In this document: positions 8,643-12,834 of the stretch, in pieces
Position numbering within the stretch: the stretch's first letter is position 1
Layout of the letters: each line of letters begins with the position of its first letter
Source of the DNA: Lachnospiraceae bacterium UBA4711
Lineage (GTDB): Bacteria; Bacillota; Clostridia; Lachnospirales; Lachnospiraceae
Length of the DNA: 12,834 nucleotides
Reading direction: 5' to 3'
Assembly (NCBI GenBank): GCA_002404515.1
Contig: DHJV01000092.1
Location: 1-12,834, forward strand
The notes under the pieces: model-generated
Seen by the model: the letters and a program-made list of their open reading frames with translations, nothing else
Database searches by the model: none
Told to the model about the DNA's origin: nothing
Position numbers and translations under genes: made by a program

Positions 8643-8866
8643 GATAATTATCCGACATTTCCTGTATGTCTCATGCAGAACACTGCTATTATCCATACGC
8701 AGACGCGTTCTCGCTCACTTCCGCACATAACAGACACTAAACTCCTAACGAATCATTCTGCGAATGAATGCGTTACTCGCTAAGTGCTGATGTGCTCCAA
8801 TGGTCTGCGTCAGGATAAATACCAGTGTTCCGCATGAATTTTACACATCAATTGTGTCGGATAATT
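8643..8866. repeat. Long imperfect palindrome (about 220 bp) filling the folBK-ppx gap
   Basis: Nested matching arms run inward: 8646-8657 with 8855-8866 (12 bp, perfect, AATTATCCGACA); 8672-8685 with 8823-8836 (14 positions, one G-U in minus-strand RNA); 8689-8694 with 8813-8818; 8697-8704 with 8803-8810 (ACGCAGAC); 8723-8728 with 8790-8795; 8731-8738 with 8783-8789 (one bulge); 8746-8750 with 8771-8775; and a tip around CATTC-TGC-GAATG (8754-8766). The whole piece could fold into one interrupted stem. The left end also holds a 10-bp palindrome, GATAATTATC (8643-8652). No transposase is present and no target duplication is obvious. Candidate explanations are a miniature inverted-repeat element, a family of palindromic intergenic repeats, or a structured leader of the ppx-ppk message. 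The 343-bp gap holds nothing else except the short frame at 8848-8919. Confidence 0.75.
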
Positions 8867-8919
8867 CCCTGCTCATTTATATACCTTCGGTTACAATACA
8901 AATGGCATACACATGTCAT
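8848..8919 (-). CDS. Possible small protein, 23 residues, overlapping the palindrome end
   Basis: The frame begins with ATG at 8917-8919 and ends at TGA 8848-8850. It has a strong ribosome binding site, AAGGGAG (8926-8932), with an ideal six-base spacer. The peptide starts MTCVCHLYCNRR and is cysteine-rich at its N-terminus (Cys3, Cys5, Cys9), then becomes polar, ending IIRHN. The last part of the frame is encoded by the right arm of the long inverted repeat. The start codon lies within a short local hairpin (8899-8907 with 8914-8922). It sits 39 bases after the folBK stop codon and about 230 bases before ppx. I do not recognise it. It may be a leader peptide, a genuine small protein, or chance coding within a repeat. 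Confidence 0.3.
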   Translation of the reverse strand: MTCVCHLYCNRRYINEQGIIRHN

Positions 8920-8958
8920 TTGCCGCTCCCTTGAATATAATTTTCTTAATTCAATGTT

Positions 8959-9783
8959 TCATTCTTCCGTATGATTCAGTGCTTCCAGTAGTTCGATGAT
9001 AGTTTTGTGGTAACCCGGATGGTACGCGTATGGTGCAATCTCGGCAAGTGGTTCGAGAACAAATGCCCGCTTTGCCATCTCCACATGTGGCACCTTCAGG
9101 TTCTCTTCCATAATCATCTCCTGATCATAGAGTAATATGTCGATATCAAGGGTTCTTGGTCCCCAGTGGATCAGCCGTTTTCTGCCAGCGCCCTGTTCAA
9201 TGTCGTTCACGACAGCAAGCAGATCCTGCGGTGAATAGATTGTCTCGATCTCAAGACATCCATTTAAGAAATCATCCTGTTCCACATCCCCGTATGGCTC
9301 CGTTACTATATATGTAGAAACCTTTGTCACCTGAATATACTCATCTTTATTTAACTGGTCGACTGCATAGTCCAGATATGCTTCCTTGTCTCCAAGATTG
9401 GAACCAATTCCAAGATATGCAATATGTCTGCTGCGTGTGATATCCACACAGACTGTATCAAACTCCATCGGGATCGGGGCGCTCGGTTTGCTTAAAATCA
9501 CACGAGTCGTCTTGATCTGTGGATATTCCAGCAGAATTGCATCTGCAACAGTTTCCGCTGCCGCCTCGATCAGATCATAACTTTCGTCCTGCATCTTTTG
9601 CCGGATCAGTTCACAGACCTCCGCATAATTGACCGTCTTATTCAGATCATCTGTCATGCCTGCCGCATGCAGATCCACATCCATTGACACCGTCACATAG
9701 AAATTCTGTCCATTTCTTTTTTCTTCTGCAAGGACACCATGATATGCAAATATCTCCAAATCTTTAATCCATATTTTGTCCAT
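8959..9783 (-). CDS. folBK: Bifunctional dihydroneopterin aldolase / HPPK (FolB-FolK fusion)
   Basis: The fused enzyme would convert dihydroneopterin to 6-hydroxymethyl-dihydropterin (FolB) and then pyrophosphorylate it (FolK), giving the substrate of FolP. FolB covers about residues 1-118: YHGVLAEE at 14-21 with the conserved glutamate pair, Tyr53 in VNYAEV, Glu73 in IEAAAE, and the catalytic Lys99 in the KPSAPIP motif. FolK covers about 120-270: the LGIGSNLGD start motif at 124-132 and GPRTLDIDILLYD at 208-220, with the magnesium-binding pair Asp213 and Asp215. The ATG at 9781-9783 has an AAAGGA site six to seven bases upstream. The gene is 104 bases downstream of folP on the same strand, so the two probably form one transcript. 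A similar fusion is known in Streptococcus pneumoniae (SulD). There is no break between the domains, so this is a true single frame. Confidence 0.94.
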   Translation of the reverse strand: MDKIWIKDLEIFAYHGVLAEEKRNGQNFYVTVSMDVDLHAAGMTDDLNKTVNYAEVCELIRQKMQDESYDLIEAAAETVADAILLEYPQIKTTRVILSKPSAPIPMEFDTVCVDITRSRHIAYLGIGSNLGDKEAYLDYAVDQLNKDEYIQVTKVSTYIVTEPYGDVEQDDFLNGCLEIETIYSPQDLLAVVNDIEQGAGRKRLIHWGPRTLDIDILLYDQEMIMEENLKVPHVEMAKRAFVLEPLAEIAPYAYHPGYHKTIIELLEALNHTEE

Positions 9784-9887
9784 TTATTTGTCCTTTTCCG
9801 TCTCATATTCAACTCATATTTCAGAAATAATGTCCCTGCATCGTTGCGGCACTTCCGCAGGTCTGCACTTCGTGGTACAACATTTCA

Positions 9888-10709
9888 TTATGCTTTAAGC
9901 ATCGCATCTGTCATCGCAAGAGCACGCACGTTCTTCTTCACATCATGCACCCGGAAGAAGCTGCATCCTTTCACAAGGCCCAAGACAGAGGTTGCCATCG
10001 TACCCTCCTCGCGCTCATCAACCGGCAGATTCAGTGTATTTCCAATCATGGATTTCCGTGAAGTTCCAAGCAGCACCGGATAGCCAAGTGCAACCAGCTC
10101 CTCCAGATGATTCATGAGCTTCAAATTCTCTTCCGTTGTCTTCGCAAATCCGATTCCCGGATCTAAGATAATCTTATCGTCGGCAAGACCTGCCGCCTGC
10201 GCAATCTGCACACACTCCTTCATGTCCGCAATTACATCCGCAAGATAATCTTTGTAAACAGCTTCCTTCCGGTTGTGCATCAGACAGACCGGAATCTGGT
10301 ATTTCGAGCAGAGCGGTGCCATCTCGTTGTCCCATTTGAAACCCCAGATGTCGTTGATCAGATCTGCGCCAGCCAGGATTCCCGCCTGAGCCACCTGATA
10401 TTTGTAAGTATCTAGCGAAACCGGAATCTCGAACCGTTCCTTGATTGCCTCGATCACGAAGCAGGTACGCTCAATCTCCTCCGCAACGGAAATCTTCACA
10501 TGTCCCGGCCGGGTCGATTCTCCGCCGACATCAATGATGTCCGCACCATCCCTGATCATCTCTTCCGTATGCTTCAATGCCGCATCCAGATCTCCATATT
10601 TTCCGCCATCCGAGAAGGAATCCGGTGTCACATTCAGGATTCCCATCACATAGGGACGTTTCCCAATCTCAAAATCTCGTTTTCCAATCGTTATTACCTG
10701 TTTTTTCAT
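9888..10709 (-). CDS. folP: Dihydropteroate synthase
   Basis: FolP condenses hydroxymethyl-dihydropterin pyrophosphate with p-aminobenzoate to dihydropteroate; it is the sulfonamide target. The 273-residue TIM-barrel protein shows the two signature blocks MGILNVTPDSFSDGG (22-36) and DVGGESTRPG (60-69), then DPGIGFAK (183-190), GTSRKSMIG (215-223) and the terminal RVHDV (253-257) that binds pyrophosphate. I place the start at ATG 10707-10709, which has GAGGA with about ten bases spacing. An upstream in-frame ATG at 10740-10742 would add 11 polar residues but has no ribosome binding site, only an AT-rich leader. The gene is first in the minus-strand series and is divergent from the hybrid kinase. 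The 104-bp gap to folBK contains a short GC-rich hairpin-like stretch near 9846-9860 but no clear terminator. Confidence 0.95.
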   Translation of the reverse strand: MKKQVITIGKRDFEIGKRPYVMGILNVTPDSFSDGGKYGDLDAALKHTEEMIRDGADIIDVGGESTRPGHVKISVAEEIERTCFVIEAIKERFEIPVSLDTYKYQVAQAGILAGADLINDIWGFKWDNEMAPLCSKYQIPVCLMHNRKEAVYKDYLADVIADMKECVQIAQAAGLADDKIILDPGIGFAKTTEENLKLMNHLEELVALGYPVLLGTSRKSMIGNTLNLPVDEREEGTMATSVLGLVKGCSFFRVHDVKKNVRALAMTDAMLKA

Positions 10710-10927
10710 AATTTGTAAGTCCTCATTTTCATTCTTGTCCATAATTATTATTATTTTAACATTTTTATCATAAAACTACCACTGGTTTATCTTTATTTTT
10801 TGTAAATTTATCCTTAAAATTCTTTTATTTTCTTTGTATTATTTAACATTTATATCTTATTATGTGCTATACTGAATTATAAGTTTGTCGTAACTTGTTG
10901 AGGGATTCAAAAAACAAAGGAGAAATT
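10710..10927. other. AT-rich divergent intergenic region between folP and the hybrid kinase
   Basis: About 218 bases, strongly AT-rich, separating two divergent genes. A plus-strand promoter for the kinase is visible near its right end. For folP, several AT-rich -10-like words occur in minus-strand reading around 10755-10775, but none has a convincing -35 partner, so I do not call one. No riboswitch-like structure or clear operator was seen. Confidence 0.6.
10865..10873 (+). promoter_or_regulatory. Extended -10 promoter of the hybrid kinase gene
   Basis: TGCTATACT at 10865-10873 combines a TATACT -10 box with an upstream TG, the extended -10 form that needs little from a -35 box. A TTAACA at 10843-10848 is 19 bases upstream, wider than optimal. 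Transcription would begin near 10880, leaving a leader of about 48 bases before the ATG at 10928. Confidence 0.55.
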
Positions 10928-12799
10928 ATGTGGCATGTAGAAACCGACGTTTTTGCATTGGCAGTCTTTATTATCATGCTGATCAAAAACCACTTATATC
11001 GCAAAAACAGCCATGACCTGCAGGGGAAAGCATTTTATCTGGTGCTGATTTTCAGTATTATTTCAAACGTTATTGACATTATATCTTCCACTGCCATGAA
11101 CCACTGCACAAACTGGTGGGTATATCAGATCTTGATGACAATCTACGTGATCACAATGCCAATGCTTGCCGCAGTATGGGTATGCTATGCGTATGTACTC
11201 ATTCGCAAAGACATGGCACCCAAACTTGTGATACGTAACATTTTCTTCCTGTTAATCCCTTATTTCTTATATATATTAGCTGCAATGAGCAATCCATTCA
11301 CCGGACTTTTCTTCCATCTGACGAAAGATATGGAATATTCCCGTGGCATCTTCTTCATGCCGGTCGGCGTTGGTTTTATCATGTTATATTCTGCGCTTGG
11401 TCTGTTACTTGTACTGATTCAGCGCAAGCAGATTGAGCCTGCGATTAACGCACTTTTATTGTTCACCTTCTTTGTCACAACGGCCTGCTTTATCTGGGTG
11501 CAGCTTGCAAATCCGGGCTGGCTCATCATTCATGCCAGCTACGCAATCATCTATATCTTGTGTGACATCACTGTTGAAGATCAAAGGAAACAGCGTCTCT
11601 ATCACGAAATTCAGGAGAAAAATAAAGAATTAAAAGAGGCTGTTGCGAAAGCAGAAGCTGCCACACACGCCAAAACAGAGTTTCTCTCCCGTATGAGCCA
11701 TGATATCCGTACACCAATGAATGCAATCATCGGACTTACCCATCTGGCAAAGGATGAAACAGATATCAAGGTGATTAAGGACTATCTGTATAATATTCAA
11801 AGTGCCAGCGATTTCCTGCTGGGCCTGATCAATGACATTCTGGATATGAGTAAGATTGAAAATGGAGATCTGAAATTAAAGGACAATGTATTCACCCGTG
11901 ATGAATTTGAAGAATCCATCACCACGGTAATTAAGCCACTGATGGATGCCAAACAGATTGATTTTGAATTTCATATGAACGGAACTCCTTCCTGCATCCA
12001 TGCGGACAAACTGCGCTTCAACCAGATCTTCTTCAATCTGCTGTCCAATGCATCCAAGTTCACACCAAATGGAGGAACCGTTGAATTCCTGACAGAAGAT
12101 CTGCCTGCACAGGATGGTTTAGTCGGAATCCGTTTCACCGTGCGTGACAATGGCTGTGGTATGAGCCCGGAATTTGTCCCACATATGTACGATCCATTTG
12201 CGCAGGAACGTTCCAAATTGAGCGACAGCACAAAAGGTACGGGGCTTGGACTTCCGATTGTCAAAAGTCTGGTCGATGCGATGGGCGGTACGATCACTGT
12301 AAAAACGGAATTAAATGTTGGAACTGAGTTTGTAATCAATCTTTATTTTCCAGAAGCTTCACAGACAGAACTTTCAACTGCTGATTTCACCGAGCGCAGA
12401 GAAAATCTGTCAAATGCACATATTTTATTGGTTGAGGATAACGATATCAACATCTATGTTGCAAAGATCATCCTGGAGCGTGTCGGCTGTCAGGTTACGA
12501 TTGCCAAGAATGGTCAGGAAGCCATCGACGTGTTCTCAGCTTCTGAGCTAAACCATTTTGATGCAATCCTGATGGATGTGCGGATGCCTGTCATGGATGG
12601 TATCACGGCAACAAAGCACATCCGTGCGTTAAACCGTGCAGATGCTGCCACTGTTCCGATCATCGCCATGACCGCAGATGCCTTCGAGCAACAGCAAAAA
12701 GAAACCATTCAGGCTGGTATGACTTACCACCTGTCAAAGCCAATCGATCCATCCCTGCTGTACCACGTGCTTACAACTTATCTGATTACACAGGATTAA
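10928..12799 (+). CDS. Membrane-bound hybrid sensor histidine kinase with C-terminal receiver domain
   Basis: A 623-residue two-component protein. Seven hydrophobic segments fall at about 8-19, 36-54, 65-92, 101-120, 141-165, 173-193 and 197-213; short connecting loops suggest the signal is sensed in or near the membrane. A charged coiled-coil linker (about 216-245) leads to HisKA with the phosphorylated His258 in SHDIRTPMN, then the ATPase domain: N box near 364-378 (NLLSNASKF), G1 DNGCGM at 407-412, F box DPFAQE at 422-427, G2 GTGLGLPI at 437-444. The receiver domain (496-623) has acidic Glu503/Asp504, phosphoacceptor Asp550 in MDVRMP, Thr582 and Lys604. The start is ATG 10928-10930 with AAAGGAG five bases upstream; an in-frame TTG at 10895 has no such site. 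There is no HPt or DNA-binding domain, so phosphate must pass to another protein. The signal is unknown. Confidence 0.93.
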   Translation: MWHVETDVFALAVFIIMLIKNHLYRKNSHDLQGKAFYLVLIFSIISNVIDIISSTAMNHCTNWWVYQILMTIYVITMPMLAAVWVCYAYVLIRKDMAPKLVIRNIFFLLIPYFLYILAAMSNPFTGLFFHLTKDMEYSRGIFFMPVGVGFIMLYSALGLLLVLIQRKQIEPAINALLLFTFFVTTACFIWVQLANPGWLIIHASYAIIYILCDITVEDQRKQRLYHEIQEKNKELKEAVAKAEAATHAKTEFLSRMSHDIRTPMNAIIGLTHLAKDETDIKVIKDYLYNIQSASDFLLGLINDILDMSKIENGDLKLKDNVFTRDEFEESITTVIKPLMDAKQIDFEFHMNGTPSCIHADKLRFNQIFFNLLSNASKFTPNGGTVEFLTEDLPAQDGLVGIRFTVRDNGCGMSPEFVPHMYDPFAQERSKLSDSTKGTGLGLPIVKSLVDAMGGTITVKTELNVGTEFVINLYFPEASQTELSTADFTERRENLSNAHILLVEDNDINIYVAKIILERVGCQVTIAKNGQEAIDVFSASELNHFDAILMDVRMPVMDGITATKHIRALNRADAATVPIIAMTADAFEQQQKETIQAGMTYHLSKPIDPSLLYHVLTTYLITQD

Positions 12800-12818
12800 G
12801 ACGATTCGGGCATCGAGT

Positions 12819-12824
12819 AGGAGG
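12819..12824 (+). promoter_or_regulatory. Ribosome binding site of a gene beginning at the right edge
   Basis: AGGAGG, a perfect Shine-Dalgarno core, lies 19 bases after the kinase stop codon and ten bases before the window ends. A start codon right after the edge would have normal spacing. The GTG at 12827-12829 is too close to the site and soon closes. The next gene is therefore probably cotranscribed with the kinase and could be its signalling partner, but it is not visible. Confidence 0.55.
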
Positions 12825-12834
12825 CGGTGATTAA

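Noticed and set aside
8899..8922. Terminator after folBK
   Set aside because: The hairpin is short with an A-C mismatch in minus-strand RNA and is not followed by a U-run, so read-through from folBK into the ppx region remains possible.
10710..10742. Earlier ATG for folP, adding 11 residues
   Set aside because: There is no ribosome binding site upstream of it, while the ATG at 10707-10709 has GAGGA at normal distance; the extra residues are polar and outside the conserved fold.
1..12834. CRISPR arrays, tRNA or rRNA genes, transposases, phage or toxin-antitoxin genes
   Set aside because: I looked on both strands and saw no regularly spaced direct repeats, no tRNA- or rRNA-like sequence and no recognisable mobile-element or toxin proteins.

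Overview
The window looks like chromosomal DNA of a low-to-moderate GC Gram-positive anaerobe of the class Clostridia, most likely family Lachnospiraceae. This rests on strong AGGAGG-type ribosome binding sites, on protein sequences that resemble that group (ClpB, the AzgA-type permease, the Ppx/PPK pair, a membrane hybrid kinase), and on a FolB-FolK fusion of the kind known from Firmicutes. No species can be named from the sequence alone.

Layout. Everything from 1 to 10709 is on the minus strand. Reading in the direction of transcription: folP (dihydropteroate synthase), then a fused folB-folK, then a 343-bp gap almost filled by a long imperfect palindrome, then ppx (exopolyphosphatase family), ppk (polyphosphate kinase) and an NCS2/AzgA-type purine permease, closed by a clear intrinsic terminator at 3359-3389. 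Next comes clpB with its own promoter and terminator, and last the 5' part of a DUF1848 gene that runs off the left edge. From a divergent AT-rich region at 10710-10927, a hybrid histidine kinase with a seven-segment membrane domain is read on the plus strand. A strong ribosome binding site at the right edge implies another gene immediately after it.

How the genes fit together. folP and folBK supply three steps of tetrahydropterin/folate synthesis (aldolase, pyrophosphokinase, pteroate condensation). ppx and ppk are three bases apart and probably translationally coupled, which places polyphosphate synthesis and a putative degrading or sensing partner in one transcript with a nucleobase importer. 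ClpB is the heat-shock disaggregase. The hybrid kinase senses an unknown signal and, having no output domain, must pass phosphate to a partner outside the window.

The most unusual part is 8616-8958: a roughly 220-bp imperfect inverted repeat (8643-8866) with 12-bp perfect ends, overlapped by a 23-codon reading frame that has a strong ribosome binding site. It could be a miniature inverted-repeat element or a structured 5' region of the ppx-ppk transcript. A second point is that the Ppx homologue lacks the aspartate normally found in its first phosphate-binding loop. The other genes look ordinary and intact. Reading ribosome binding sites changes three starts from the longest possible frame (clpB, folP and the kinase).
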